DNA of 64,000 nt, taken from contig NC_088317.1 of NCBI RefSeq assembly GCF_910592395.1, positions 4,092,001 through 4,156,000 on the forward strand, written 5' to 3'. Of the stretch, positions 18,975-33,900 are shown piece by piece. How positions within the stretch are numbered: the stretch's first letter is position 1; each line of letters opens with the position of its first letter. The position numbers and the translations under genes are program-made. Origin of the DNA: Lineus longissimus. Lineage: Eukaryota; Nemertea; Pilidiophora; Heteronemertea; Lineidae. Below the pieces are notes generated by a model that made no database searches, was not told the origin of the DNA, and saw nothing but the letters and a program-made list of their open reading frames with translations.

Positions 18975-21900
18975 ATGGGAAATAACAAAATGGCGGATAC
19001 AGGAAAACCGAGGCTTGTGAGAGCTTCGTACAACTTCAAAGGCACGAATAATGATGAGGTGAGCTGTTATTTGAAAGTTTGCGCTAATAAATTATGCGGA
19101 TCAGTTTGGACCTCAACGACCACCACGCACATTTTCTGGGTTTAGGCTATTGGTCTTTTACCTCATTCACAATGACAAAAATAGAGCATTTACAATGTAT
19201 GTATTACTGTCGATTTTTCAGTTGAACTTTAACAAAGGTGACATCATCACTGTCACCCAGGTTGTCGAGGGAGGTTGGTGGGAGGGCACGCTCAATGAGA
19301 AAACGGGATGGTTCCCTAGCAACTATGTCAAGGAGTATAAGCCAGGTGAGTCCTTCAAGGTATCTGAAATCATCATGAACTTGGAACTGGGGAGATCATA
19401 AGTGAGAAATGTAGAGTGGGGTGGCCCTGTAGAAACCCTTTACAAAATTACAGATAAAGGTAAGTGGGCTCTTCCATGATAGGGTGGTAAACTGCCAGGG
19501 TAGGGTGGGATGCCCTGACAAATGGCCTCGTAGAGAACACTGAACCCAAGAAAAGTATCTTTTTAAGCATGATACTTAGCCTTTAACATTGGTTTGACTC
19601 AATAGCAAGGCAGTTTAGCTTAATCCTTGATTTCTGAACTGTATTTTTGTTGTTTCAGACCCAAAGAGTGCAACCAAAAGTCCTCTGATGGGCCAACACA
19701 AACCAGCTGATCAACTGATCAACAAGAGAGACAGTATGATTCATTATCACCAAGTGGTAAGATATCACTTTATTGTTCGGTTGCAGCCAATATCTTGACT
19801 CTCACTACAACCTACGGTCATTCCCGGTGCGTATTACTTCATCAGTTCAAGTGCGATTTCCTATCTTCTTTGTGAACTTGAGTCATGAAAAGTTCTGACA
19901 ACCAATTTGGGACCACAACTAGTGTCCTTAATGGAGAGGTGTCCGCTAACAGAGGTTCCACTGTACACTATGTCTTCTTTTCAGGTGCTACAAAATGTGA
20001 TAGAAACGGAGCAGGCATACGCCACGGAGCTCCAGACCCTTCTCCAGTCCTACCTGATTCCGCTGCAAACCACGAATAAGCTGACGCCACCTGACTATAC
20101 TCAACTCTGTGGCAACCTGGAAGATGTTCTCGCGTGCCATCAGGTCATACTCAGTTCGTTAGATGAAATAATAAAGTGAGTATCGAAGTTACATTTTGGA
20201 TCATTAGATGGTTTGAGATTCAGGTAGTGACAGTCGACTACATCACATACCTGGGCTTTTTTCCATCTCCAGGTTTGCTAACAGAGAACTACAACACTTG
20301 AATACCCGGTATACATATTGTGTTGTAAGAGCACTCATTTATGAAGACAAAGGAATTTTTTGCGCCAATTACATAGTTTATGCATGATTTATTCATGTCT
20401 GTATAGAAACTCGTTCTATCAATCTTTGCAGACTTCCACAGCCGCAGCAACGTATTGGTGGCATGTTCCTAAGGATGGCGCCACAAGTTAAAAATCTTTA
20501 CGAGAAATATACTGCCAACCACCCGTGGGCTGTCAGTATACTACAAAAATACAAGTAAGTTACCATCTCAGAATGTCGAGAAAATACTTAGTGTAGCCTT
20601 GTGCCATTTAAAAGCTGTTAAGTCACCCAGCACATCAGAGCAAATTCAGAATAAGAAGGGATGAAAAATTGCAACAAGATTGGTTTTCTTTCCCCTTGCA
20701 GGGAGGAACTCAACAAGTACATGGAGATGAAGGGTTCGAACCAAGGCTTGATGCACCTAACGACTTGCCTGTCGCGGCCGTTTATCCGGTTAGACAATTA
20801 TGGCAGCCTGCTAAAGGAGTTGGAGAGACACATCGAGGTGAGTCGGGCATATTCTTTTGCTTCAAATAGTGCCTTCAACTGCTCAAAGGTGCGGGCTTGT
20901 AATCCTGATCATCGCTAGCCTTTCGTTAACTTTGCACATGGACACCTTTACAAATTGTAATTTTTAGTCTTTAGAGTCTTTACACCTTGTTATTCTAAGC
21001 CTCTAGAGTCTTCAAATTTTGTATGTGTAGACATCTCAATATGTCGACAAAGATTTAGGTTGAACTGACCCACTTGCTTTCTTGTAGGATTGCCATGCGG
21101 ACAGAGGGGACACGCAGCGTGCTTTGGCCATTTATAAAGATATAGGACTGCAGTGTACAGAGCTGAGGAAACAGAAGGAAATAGAATTCGAGGTGCTAAC
21201 GGGAACGATACGGGGATGGGAAGGAGAGGTAAGAAATGTGCTTCTCTTCAGTCAGAGTACAGGGTGTTTGCTGAGCTCTTAAAGGTCATCATCGGGATCC
21301 ATTTTCAGGAATAAGGGGGGCTTGCATTTCTGATTTGGTGCACTTGGATCCGCGCCTGATCCTCTGGTTCATTTCATTTCAGGAAATCTCAAAGCTTGGC
21401 GATTTGGTGATACTCGGGCAAGTGCAGATGTCGCAAGAAAATACTGAGAAAAAGGATAGTGTGTTCGCGTTGTTTCCGAGTGTTTTAGTCATACTGCATA
21501 TCAGTCCACGTATGAGTGGCTATATTTATCAGGTGAGAGGCAGGTGATGTAATTCTTGTCAACGTTGCAGGCAACCTTTGGCAGTCAAAAAGCCCCATTT
21601 AGTGAAACTTTGCCTGCAAAAGCCCATGGAATTATTCAACAACACTCTGCTGCATTCATTTTTACTAAAATGTATATCATTTTCACATGAGAAGCTTGGT
21701 AAGCCCTGATGTTGAAACAGAAACTGCCCAAACTCGCAATCACTGTTGCCAGGCATATCATACTCTGCATGAGAATTACGAATTCCCTGAAATCAAATTC
21801 TCACCCAACTAAATGAATAAATTTCCCACCTTAACCTTCCAGGGCAAGTTACCTTTGAGTGGCATGGTCGTCAAGCAGCTGGAAGATTGCGACTCGTATA

Positions 21901-24900
21901 AGCATGCCTTTGAAATTTCAAGTAGGTTCTTGGCGAATGTCATAAAACATCACATTCTGTCTTGATGTCACAACAAATACAGCAAAGTCTCTTTCAGCAG
22001 TGTATGTGCAAAAAAAGAGGGTTTACCAGGGTTTCCGCCAGGATTAAATTTGAGGGGGAACAAAAAAAATTTTTCTAAAATTTTTTTTTTCTTTAAAAGG
22101 GTATATGACCCCTCCTGAGACGTTTTTTGGCCCTAAAACCGCTACAGTTGGCTCCCAAATGCTCTTATTTTACATATCAAATCATGAAAATTACTCATTT
22201 GACAGTAAAACAAACTTTAGTGCTCAAAATTAAGGGGGGGATATCCCCCCTTGAAATATTTTAGGGGGGGATGAATCCCCCCATCGCCCCTCTGGCGGAA
22301 ACCCTGCTGACAATAGTTGAAGTACATTTCTCTTATGAATTGTGCATTAGATTGCGGTTTGATTTATACACAGAGTGGATTGCCGGGACATTCTTAAACG
22401 ATTCGTTCTCATGATAATAACGCCCTCTTTCCACAGGTTCAATGATCGACCGTAAGCTTGTGATATGTCATTCAACGCACGAACAGAAATGTTGGATCGA
22501 CGCGTTAAAACATCAGAGTAAACAAGCCTCATTGCCCGCCACGCCAAAACCACAGACATTACAGGTTGGTTAAAGTTTGCTTATTATGGTGCTATTCCTA
22601 ATGAAAGGGCCAGCCAGGTTGGGCTAGAACTCTCCCCGTATCTCTAATGACTGGCACCTGATGAGAAGGCAGTATGTACCCCATATTTACCAACTGATGG
22701 CTAACACTAACTGGACGTATCGGGTATGAGCCTGAGTTATACCTGAAACTATTTGGCGACGCTTTGTAAATCTCAGCCGAGGATTAAATGTTTAATGAGA
22801 AGTATTAAAAAGAGTTCAAAGGTTAACGAATTCTCCCCACTTCTGTAGCTTTCTAGCAATCACAACAGCCAGTCCAGTATCACAGTCGTACCTCAAGCCA
22901 AAACTGCCCGAGTCCTTCCAGATCCAGTCATCAAGCCGAAAACATGGACGATGTCGTGTTTACGGCCGAGCACGCCCATAAGACCGTCGGCGGCTTTATC
23001 GAAGGAAAATCCTAATAATAGTCCCAAGATTGGACGGAAGCACTCAATGTCGCGGAGAAAGGGAGGTGAGATATGTTGGTTGAATCAGAAGCTTTCCATA
23101 GTCATTGGTTTAGGCCAATTAGGATTGGACTATTTTGAGAAATAGAAATTTTTAGGAAATGAGCTGGGTTACCCGGGGACGACATTAGTCATAAAAACAA
23201 ATGGTACCATTAGAAAGCGTTGATCGTGATCTTTTCGATGAATGGTCATGTCATTATGTCACTATAAGTTTTTGGTATACTGAATGATATGAATATTGTG
23301 TCACAATATAACAAGTAATGAAGGGGGGGGGCATAATCTCATTATGTTCAAATCCTGGAGGACGCATCTAAGGCTCTAAGCTCGGTTTGAATGTTGAAGG
23401 CGTATAGTGAGGGGAATTGTTTCCATTGTTGATTTACCATGGTGTGATAGATCGTTTTTGGCATATTCTTGCGGGAAGTTTTTCATAAATTTGCAAATTT
23501 CCTTGGCACTGCAGCGGAACGAACACGATCGGAGGACGGTTATTCGATGAAGAAAAGTTAGTATTTCTCGGATGTCTTGGGTTGATTTGTCCCTATGGTA
23601 CACTCCCATTACAGTGTTTGTATTAAGGAATGTCCAAAAGCTTCTTGAGACTTCCTTCCATATTGTCCAATCAGATGTGCTGAATTGTACAGTCATAGAA
23701 AATAAGCCAATCACAAGCTACATGTTTATTTTTTAGGAGAAGTCCAGTCAATTTTGCTTTCAGACGTTGTTAGTTTCACCAATTTTCAAAAGCAGAAGTA
23801 GACCAGCACTGACCTCACAATAGAGCCATCTGATTTGCTCGTTCAAAATGAGCACGTCAGGATGCAAAATTTGTCACTTTGATTGGACGATCCACTAAAA
23901 CGAACCCAATTTTTGACTCTTGGAAATCTCTAAATGCCTGCAAATCACTCTGCCCACAGAGACTTGCAGGAAAGTAAAAACACTGTGATGGGAGTGTATT
24001 TCCTTGCATGCGCAAGTGTGTCAAGTGAATGTGTGTAATGCCATGTTATGCCTTGGAGTACCATGTTGTGGTGCTTTCTCCTAGCACTGTAAACCATGTC
24101 ATGTTTCCGACAGTTATGTGATTTTTCGCAATTTGGGCAAGCACAAACTTATCAGCGCAACTCACTAAATTTCAGCTCTGATGCATTACCATTGAATTTC
24201 TGCAGCAGACATGGAATTTAGTCAACGCGAAACAAAAAAATGAGCTAATTCGCGAACTTTTGATGTCGTGAACACTACCTGGTTTACAGTTTGCTAGACT
24301 TGTGAGTTATTTGCTGTGTTTAAATACCCTGGCATGGGTAGGTATAGTGCATGGAGATCAACCCAAGACCTCTTTGTGTTGAAAGATCCATTTTTGATGA
24401 GAGTTGCATTGTATTGTTATGCTGTTCAGAGCACAGGTTGTTGGCGGTTCAAAGCGGGGTAGTGCCAGTCACCGCCCTGTGTTACTGCCTGTCGGCTATG
24501 AATAGTTCTTGAATTTAGGTGTGGAGGCCCATTCTGTGATGCATCAGAAGAGTCCGAACATTTAACTTATGTTTTTAGTGTACTCCGAAGTGAAGTTTGC
24601 TCCTTTGATATCAGGGAAAATTGCTAGAATACACTAAAGTTTGCTAAAATAAGCTCCAAATCCTTTTAAAATACTATTTTTGGGGTTGGCAGATCTGCAG
24701 TGCTGAATTGCTTGATAGATAGTCTCATTGTTGTGTGTATTTTTGTGCATTTTGCCTGTTTTGTTTCAGGGAAACACTTGCAATCAGGGAAAGGTCTGAA
24801 TCCAACACTTTCTGTTAGATTTCAATTTGGGAATTTGTTTCTTTTATTTTTGTTGGCTTGACGGGTAAAGATTCAGCAAAAGAAGGAACATAGGAACTTC

Positions 24901-27900
24901 TCCTAACAGACACCTCTTTATTAAGGACACCCTCGCAATTAAGGACATAAATTTGGTCCCAAATTGTTTGGTTCCATTCAATTTGACCTCTCTAATCAGG
25001 ACATCTCCTTATTACAGACAGCATTTGTCCAACCACAGTATGTCCTCAATAGAGAGTTCTACTATATGTTTCTTTCAGAAACAGTTAAAATTGGCCTTGG
25101 TTGATTTTAGTGTTAGGGTCTTCCCAACATTCAATATACCTTAAAGCAAGCATGGACGAGAGAATCGATACTTGCCGGAAGTAAAATACTGAATTCGTAC
25201 GTTGAATCTGTTATTCGTCAAGCTCCTGGGCTTCAAGGTGTCACCAAAGTCAGGAAGATGAGGAGTGCTTCAAAACATGTTGGTTGTGACCGGCCCTCGT
25301 GGATCGATGTGCTTGCAGTTGCATGTGTGGTTTTCAGTTCCATGGGTGATATGAATAAAGGCTAGCAAATGCTTTTACTTCAATTTTGTACAGAAAGGCC
25401 AAGTGTAAATGTACATGGAGTATTAGATAAAAGCATTTACTACTCTTTATTCATATCACCCAGCGTCAGTGTTTCTATATTCATTTTGCTTTATTCGGAT
25501 TACGTTGCGTCTATTCGGTACATGTTGCTTTGTGTCATTTTGTTTTATTTTTGAGAGATTTCTCATATGTTTCAATGTAATTTCTGACGTGGTTTATAAC
25601 ACTTTTATGGAACATCACTTTGGTAGTATTTGTGCATGTGCATGGGGTCTGCATCTTGAACCATCACGGTCTAACATTTTCACAATTCTGATGTACGTGC
25701 TCATTAACAAAAGTGAGCAGATGAATTTATGAATGTTAACCCTTGAAGGGTCAAGATGGGAGTCAGTTGCAGGTGTTCTTTACATTCAACACATACTGAT
25801 AGTCGGAAAATTTACTGCACTTGCTTTCAAGGCTGGACCAACACCTCAGACCACCAGAGAAAAAGTTCTATTTGAATTTGAGATAGCTACCGTACATGAA
25901 GTCTTTTGACTGCAGCTTCCCAAGAGTTCCTTTATTTCATATTTTGAGCTAAAAAATAAGAAAAAAATTACCCCTTTCCATTACCAAAAAGTTATCCTTG
26001 CTCTAAAGGCTTCAACGTTAAAACGACACAAACGCCATCTTCAGGGAAAGAAAGGAACTGAAGTAATCTCTTTATAATCGGGTTTAGTGGAGAAATTCTC
26101 TCAGTTCCTCTCTTTCTCTGAAGATGGCGTTTGTGTCGTTTTTACGTTGAAGCTTTTAGAGCAAGGATAACCTGCTGGAAAAGGGTTTTTGGTCCACAAA
26201 TATTGATGTGGGTCCATAGAGATTTATGTGGTCCAGCCCTGAAAGTGTTAAACTTTAAATTTCCTACGTTATTCTTGACCTTGGCAAGTTATGACTTAGA
26301 ATGTATTGAGGAGAGAGATGGCTATCAGCAACAGTGGTTTAAGCTATCAGCATTGGAGAAGAATTTATTAGAACTTCCAGTTCTTGCTGTGGGCCTCTAA
26401 TCAGGAAATCAAATGTTTTCCTGAGTTGGTAAATGTCAAGTTCCAACTACTGGATGTTAAACTGGGAAATCAGTTGGTTCAGCCATGGTACGACAAGTGC
26501 AGAGGATACATGGATTCATTATTTTTTCTCCAAGGACTGTATGTTACCTCTCTCTATAATAATAAGGAGTCTTTTATATTGCGCAATTCCGTGACACTAT
26601 AGTTCTCGCTCAAAGCGCTTTGGGATATCATATTATTACCCCGGTCTCCACAGAAATCAATCAGGGGTTTCAAGGAGCAACCAGAAGGCGCTCACTTGAA
26701 CTTGACCAGTCGGGGAACCAAGCAGTGACTAGTCGAACCCACGACCTCCTGATCATGAGGCCGACTCTCTTCTACTGCGCTACCGCTGCCCCGATATGTC
26801 ATTGATTTACAACGATTTGCTTTGTTTTAGTCGACGATGTGAAAACGTTAGAGGATGACGCTGCCATCTTACGAGTGATCGAGTCATATTGCACAAGCGC
26901 GAGGACACGGCATACAGTCAATTCATGTAAGTACGCCACCTGCGGGTGATAATGTTTTCCAAGTTTTGCGAAGTGAGTCCGACGTCATGAAAATTGAAAA
27001 AGAATACCAAGGTTTTACAGAAAACCAACAGCGTTGCTAACTGTAGCATTATTGCTGACCTTGAATTGATGTATGAATGCAACTAACTACAAAAACTTTT
27101 CAAGATCTCAAAACATATCTGAAACACTTTCGACTCAATGATTATCGTAACGTTTATTTTCATGACTTCAGACTTGCACGCCATCTATTGTCTCATTTAT
27201 GCATGATTGTTGCGGAAAGGTTTATCCAGGCATGCAGATGTTGGGCATGATCGTTTAGCGCCCCCCTGTGTTCTAGTTAGGAACGAAGGCTGCTCACGCA
27301 TGTCACCATGATTCTGCGCTTGAAATGCTCCTAGTCCTAATCAGAAACTACATCTGACCTGATGCATTACTGTTAAGCATTACTGTTTTACTAAGCTCGT
27401 TGTGACAATCTCCATCGCAGATTGACATTTCCCCCTGATTCTGAAAATAGAATACAATGTAAGTTCTCATATTGGATGTGATACTGTACATCTGAACTTT
27501 CGCAAATTGCTTTACAATTATTCCCCAGCCTGATCCAGCAACCTTTCTGGAACCACACTGACACATTGGCCATTCCAGGCCAGTCAGATCTGAGGCTCAA
27601 CCCATGACCTTTCGATCACAAATCGGACACTCTTTCACTAAGCCACCGCGTTTCCTGCCACTGGCTGCCTGGATAAATTTTCACTCACTTGTTTCCACCT
27701 TTTGTTCTTATTATTTTCCTTCTTTGTTGTAAACAGTGTTTTGGCTTGTGGTACCAAGAATCTTTGCAAAACATCATGTGGTTGCTAACTTTACAAACGA
27801 TTCTGAGAATTCATGTTTTGGGGACAAATCGTTCAAAATGATATAATAGCTGAAAATGTCATCTCTTCAGAAGTTGACTGTTTTAAAATTTTCAATGGGG

Positions 27901-30900
27901 GTATGGTAATGCAATATCCTTTCAACAAAATAAGCTGTCTGATTAAAACATCTGCTAGAGATAATCAGATTTTGTTTCCATTTATATCCGCTTATGGTTG
28001 ACATTTCCTGTGATAAAAGCATTTGGTTAGTTAAACAATTTTGCTTGGGAACGTTTGCGGTATTGTAGCCCAATCATAAAAATATTAAGCTCATGAAAAT
28101 AAAGGGATTTACATTCTTATGTTACGTTATCACAGAAGTATGTCTTTTAACCAAACTTCTCTCAAAGAATTCTGTGTTGGACAAATTTCTGCATAAAAAA
28201 CGGCCTTAGTTTATAACTGTCTCAAAAGAATTTTTAAAGGTTATTTGGTACCACAAGCTATTGTTTTGAACTTCTACTCCATAGTGGGATAAATGGTTAT
28301 TGGTGTCTTTAGAGCTTTCGGTATATTTATTTCAGCTTGCCTTATATGGTGTCTAATTTACGTTTTCCCACATGTCGCACCCCTACCTGCCTAGTCGATG
28401 TCGCCCCCTGCTAAAACGTGGCAGTTTGATAGATCCCCAAACTGGATAATGATGTGAAATACAATCCCTGGCGGTGAATCCAAAGATGTGTGGTCGGTGT
28501 GCTTGTCTGAGCTGATGGTTTGAATTGTCATCCTCCCATAGCAGGCTTTTGATTCAATCCTAAAATACGTATCAAAGTACAAGCGTATTTTAGAAAATAC
28601 ACTAAATCAAATTATGAGCGTATTTTGGAAAATACGCTGAATCAAATTACGAGTGTATCTTGAATAAGATTCAAAAGTGCTGTGCAAACAAGTGATTGAA
28701 ATCTCTGCTGCCTGTGTTTATAATCGCTTCCATATGCAACAAAAAGATTTCATGTCTACTGTGTAAAAGTGTTAATCAGTGGGTTTGATATTCTTGTCGC
28801 AGATACCCGCGATGACAACTGCAAACAAGCAATTATTGTCGCCTATGATTTAAATCGGAGGTAGCAGGGGTGTTTGCGTTTGCTGGGCTGGGGGTCCTGC
28901 TATGGGAGGATGTGTATTTGGGTTGAAGATGTGAAAGATAGGAGTTAGTGCTTGGCTCTTGGAGAGATTGGAGTGCATGCATAGATCAGGACGTTGGGAA
29001 GTTTACTGTCAATATCTCACTTAGGCTTCCAAAATGACTTACTGTTTGGAACAGAAGCAAAACGTATTCCTTTTACAAATTTCTTTCAAGTATTTTGCAT
29101 GGGATAGCTATTGTATTGGTGACTTAGTCCCTTTGCGATATCAATTTGTTGTCAAAACTGCTGTACCGGACTGCAAGGCTGGAAAAGAAAGTCGAGTCGT
29201 TGTTGGGTTGGGCCATGAGTGGTGGCGCTGCATGGTGGAATTTCGACGATGAGATGCTGAAGATACTACACCGATGGAGCTGTCTGGACGGTCTGAATGC
29301 TACACAGTTGCTACGCCTCGGTGACGTTGTGGTGAAGTCTTCGGCGCTGTCGGTCCGGCTGTGATGATGGTGATGATGTCTTGTGGTGTTGTAACTCCCT
29401 CGTAACTTTGGTGTTGGCATAGTTGTACGTGCGGGAAATTGACTCCCGGCAGTTGCAGCCGCTTCATTATATATCCCGAACTAATATTTTTCCGCATGTT
29501 TTTGAAATTGAAATTTGCAATGAAGCCTGTATTACTAATACAGTGGAACCATTACTGGGTCGATCTCATACTGAACCTTTGGGTCTATACTCCATCTAAA
29601 CGTAGGGCTCCGGGGTATATCTTTAAAAGCTTGATAAGATCAAGAACCTTGGTGGGTTGACCTTTGCATTAAGGGATCTACTCACCTGAGGATATCAGAA
29701 GCGTTCTTGGTAAAGAGAGCTCAGATCCAGGCTTCCTAAAATGGCATCCTGTTAATACTGAGCTGATTGACTGGCCGATAATCAGATATGAACTAAACCA
29801 AAACAAACTTCAAAACACACACCTGACATGGATTGAAGGATTGCTTTTGAATGAAGATTATTTTTAACTAAGTCAAGTCAACATCATTTTCATGTACAAA
29901 AAGTCTCGGTAGTCGCTATATTAAAAAGCCCTAACCTTCACACATTACATTGCACATTTTATATTAATTTTTCAAAATGTTGTGTTTTTTTAATTTTTGT
30001 AAATCATTGTTATTAGTTGTAATGGTGTTGTCACTGCTTTTGAGTCTGCACATACAGTTCCAGCCTTTACAGACACTGCATGTTAATCACTTTAGAGGGT
30101 TAAAAACCATTCTAACCTACTGAATCTAGGCTTGTAAAAAATGGTAAAGTTAAGAATTTAATCTCGAGTTAAAATAGGCAAGACTATTTTGGGTTTCAGA
30201 GCAGCCAGCTACCGCTTCCTTTTTAAGTCTTTGGTGATGGAATACACATTGGTTCTTCGCGAGGTTTAATGGTACTTTTGAGAACTTTAAGTTTTGAGTA
30301 AAATCGGGTGTGGTGTCTGTTGATTAAGGCTCTATGTTGTTAATTAATTTCTTTGCTAGATTTAACTGTGGTTTGATTTAATAGCTAGCTTTAGTTATGC
30401 ATGTTGTAGACGGGAATTTTGATGTGGTTAAAACTAACTCCCTATCAAGAAAATCAGAAATTAGACACACACTGTTTTGTTGATTTGAAAAAACAAAAAT
30501 TACACACAGGATTATGATTTCATGATGCCTCCCGAATCAAAATGAAATTTCCTTTGTTTAGCATGTTCTAAAAATATAATATAGATTTTGCTGGGGGTTG
30601 AGTCTAATATTTTACAAATCAATTTGACAACGTTTTAGTTAGTTAGGCTGCAGCTTATCTCAATTCAAGCAATTAATAACTGGGGGGGGGTCTTTGGTTG
30701 TCAAAGCAAGACTGCTCGGGTGGATTGAGAATGCTTACCAAAATCTGAGGCACCAGCCAAAGGTTATGGAGATAATTTGAGATCCACCCAAGTGGTCTTG
30801 TTTAAACTTTGTTACTGCTACTATTTGTAACTGGATAGATCACATATGCAACTTAGGAAGGACCAGCCCAGATCCTTAATCCTGTTAATGATCCGTGTAA

Positions 30901-33900
30901 AGTCAAGGACTTCAAGCTGAAGTAAAAGAACAAATCTTCCTGGGGATGTGCTAGAAACTAGCTTATGGTTGTAGTCCTGAAACTTGAAAGAGACCCACAC
31001 ATCATTATTTTTGATCTTATATAACATTTGGGGGGATAGCAAGCATGGAGTTGGTCTTTACAAAGAGAAATCAATAGAAATTACTGGGGATTCAAACTAC
31101 AGACCACTGATGGAGAAATTCTACCCTTGTACTGGTGCTCAAAAATGTTTTTAGTTAAATTCGAAAGGGGTACATTGAGCTCACAGTTAGGCTATTTTTA
31201 GATCTGGGTCTGGTCCTATCGTCACTAACCATCTCACCGTAACCATAGTAACGTGTGTCTCTCACCTAACACTCTGCTTCTATTTAACGCGGCACGTGCA
31301 GTGGACCTCGCCAAGTTACGACGGGACGAGGAGGAGAAATGTAGCCCGCAACATCATCACCATCATCCGGACTGTCAACATAAACAACTTATTTCCTCGC
31401 CGGAGTGTGACGATTATGCTCGCCTACAGCGTGGCGTCATGCGGGGATTCTGCTGTGCTAGTTTTCCCATCACAAAAAGCATCGCACGGACTCTCAAAAG
31501 ACTATGATGGAGTCGGCCAAGGGGCTTTGGTCCAATCATAAAATATCGACTTTTTGTATGCTAGAATTGCCCTGTGGACAAAGACTGCTTTTGTGTCATT
31601 TGTCAACAGATAAACAGCAGAATGATTGCTTTAGTGTCATTTGTCATCAGATAAACAATTGGAGTTCTCTGGGATCCATTCGGATTTCTTATTGTTCAGT
31701 GTCCCTTGCCGTGTGTGAGGGTGCAGCCTTGAAAGTTGGAACTTGTACCGTTTTGTCACCATTGCTAGGATGTGTTACTTCTAGGAATCGTCTTGTGCTG
31801 GTCCAGCTGGAACAGCTTGGTGAGACCTGGTGTAGAAGATAACGGAGATGTGTGATTACAAGGAAGGGTTATGATAAGTAGGTTTAGCAATATCCGTAAC
31901 CACTTCATGATGAGATGTACCCTAGCATTGTGAGGTTCCCGTTGGCTTTCTTGTGCAACTTTTGTGGCTATGACGTAATGCCATCGAGTCAGGACATCAT
32001 GAAACCAGCAAATTCATGCTGTCATAGCATAGAGGATGGCATACCTGTCTAAATTACTGGTCCATTGAATCGAATTAATCGAAATAATTTACAGACATTA
32101 CAACAAATTACATGACATTTTCCTTATGAAGTTGTATAAAAATGTTTATTTATTTAGCTATAGTAATTAAATGGACAGTGGTTGCATTTATCATCAGGAT
32201 TTGAGGAGTAGGGAGTGAGGGGGGGAGGGGTTGATGCATAATTGACTCATTTCTAATAGTTTCTGATATCATGGGCGGTGTCTAATTACTCATTTTTGGG
32301 CAGCCCAGTTTGCAAGATATTGGGGCTTCATATATAGCATTGTCTTCATCTAGTTGTGAATACATCATATCATGAATAGACATTTGAACTTCATAACTGT
32401 GTACATAGATACAAAAGCTCATTGAGGATTTATTAGGGGGGAGGGCCTGAGTCCAGCCTCCCAAGTTTTAAGTGGGCATTCACTTCATTCTGAGGAGTTC
32501 TACCGGTAATTGCTTTAGGATTTCAAATTCTAGCCAAAATGGTAGTTCCTATGGTTAACCCTTAAAGTGTATGCAAACTGTAAAAACAACGAAATGTGGA
32601 AGCTTGTGGTATACCTGTGGAGGTACCGCCAAGTTCTTGGTGGGGTGGGGCTTTGGGCATGCACCAGATGTACTCTAACCTTTGAGATTCCATGATCTAT
32701 CCTGTCATCCAGTGGAATTTTCTGACTGAGCTTCTTATTTTTCAATGCAATAATCTGGGTGCAGATGTACCTATGTTGAGATATCCTTCATTGGTTTATG
32801 TGAATCTGTAAAGTTCTTTGATACGAATCACTTCTGTAGCTTTAGATGACTAATATAATGATGAAAAGAAACACCTTTCAATCTAAGAAACCCTATTGAG
32901 CAGTGCTTGGTTGACCTCAAGGATTGGAATGACCGTTTGCTAGCCTTGAAAAGGCCAAAGTGCAATAAATGTATTTGTAATTCCTTATAAGGATGATAAT
33001 AGATTTGACTGTCTTAAGTCAAGTTGTCTGTGTGTATGTTTAGAACATGTAGGCTTATGTTTATGTGGTCGAGTATGGTTAGGTTAGCAGCTCTTTTTTA
33101 TTCGAAACTGTCCTTTGCAGGAAACTGCAGGAAATTCTGCTCAATTTATTTTTATTTATCTTCTGGGTTTCACCTACAAAGGCATAAGTGCAGGTACCAG
33201 TGATATCAATTGTACACTCACTGTTTAGCTGAGCTGGTATAATACAACTTCAGGTCTGCCGAAATGGTCTCATTGGGTGATATGAATAAAGACTAGGAAA
33301 TGCTTTTACTTAAAACTTCATGTACATTTACACTAGGCATGTCTTTACAAAATAGAAGTAAAAGCATTTACTTGTGTTTATTCATATCACCCATTGTCTG
33401 TTTATGGGACGTTCAGGTCTGCCAGCTTGGCATGAATTTCATCACTGAATGACTTTCGAAATGATAGTAATCATCCTGCACTATATATGTTTATGTCTCG
33501 GTGCATGTGTTTTTTTACATCGATGCCGTATCATGGCTTCGTGTCTCTCGTATGTGTTCATGTTTAACTTACGACGTAGGGAAAATAAAAATGAGATTAA
33601 AGATCTTTTGTTGTTCTTTATGAGGTATGATTGTGAATGGATGATGCAGCATTTGCAGGGTTGTGTGTGCATCCTCCTGGACCCTCCGCCCTGAGGGTAA
33701 CATTCCCAGACTCCAAGAGACTGTGTATGTTACATGAGGCTTGTACCACAGTCACTTTGCCAGCAAAGAAACTCCCTCGATTCAAGTGCCAGACTCTTGG
33801 TGGTTGTTTGTTTGCGGCGGCTGCTCCAAAACTGTGGAACCAGCTGGCGCAAAAGCTTCGTAACACTGATTCCCTCCAGACTTTCAAGTCAATCCTAAAG

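Noticed and set aside
26728-26792. Possible functional tRNA genes at the A/B-box sites (also 63140-63205, 27590-27662, 44566-44640, 10291-10362)
   Set aside because: Acceptor-stem pairing is not convincing and SINE bodies or tails follow, so these are SINE heads rather than tRNA genes.
29124-29420. Overlapping ORFs on both strands in a PIX intron (one reading [20 protein letters not shown])
   Set aside because: No splice sites with a matching phase and no resemblance to any PIX exon; left as intronic.
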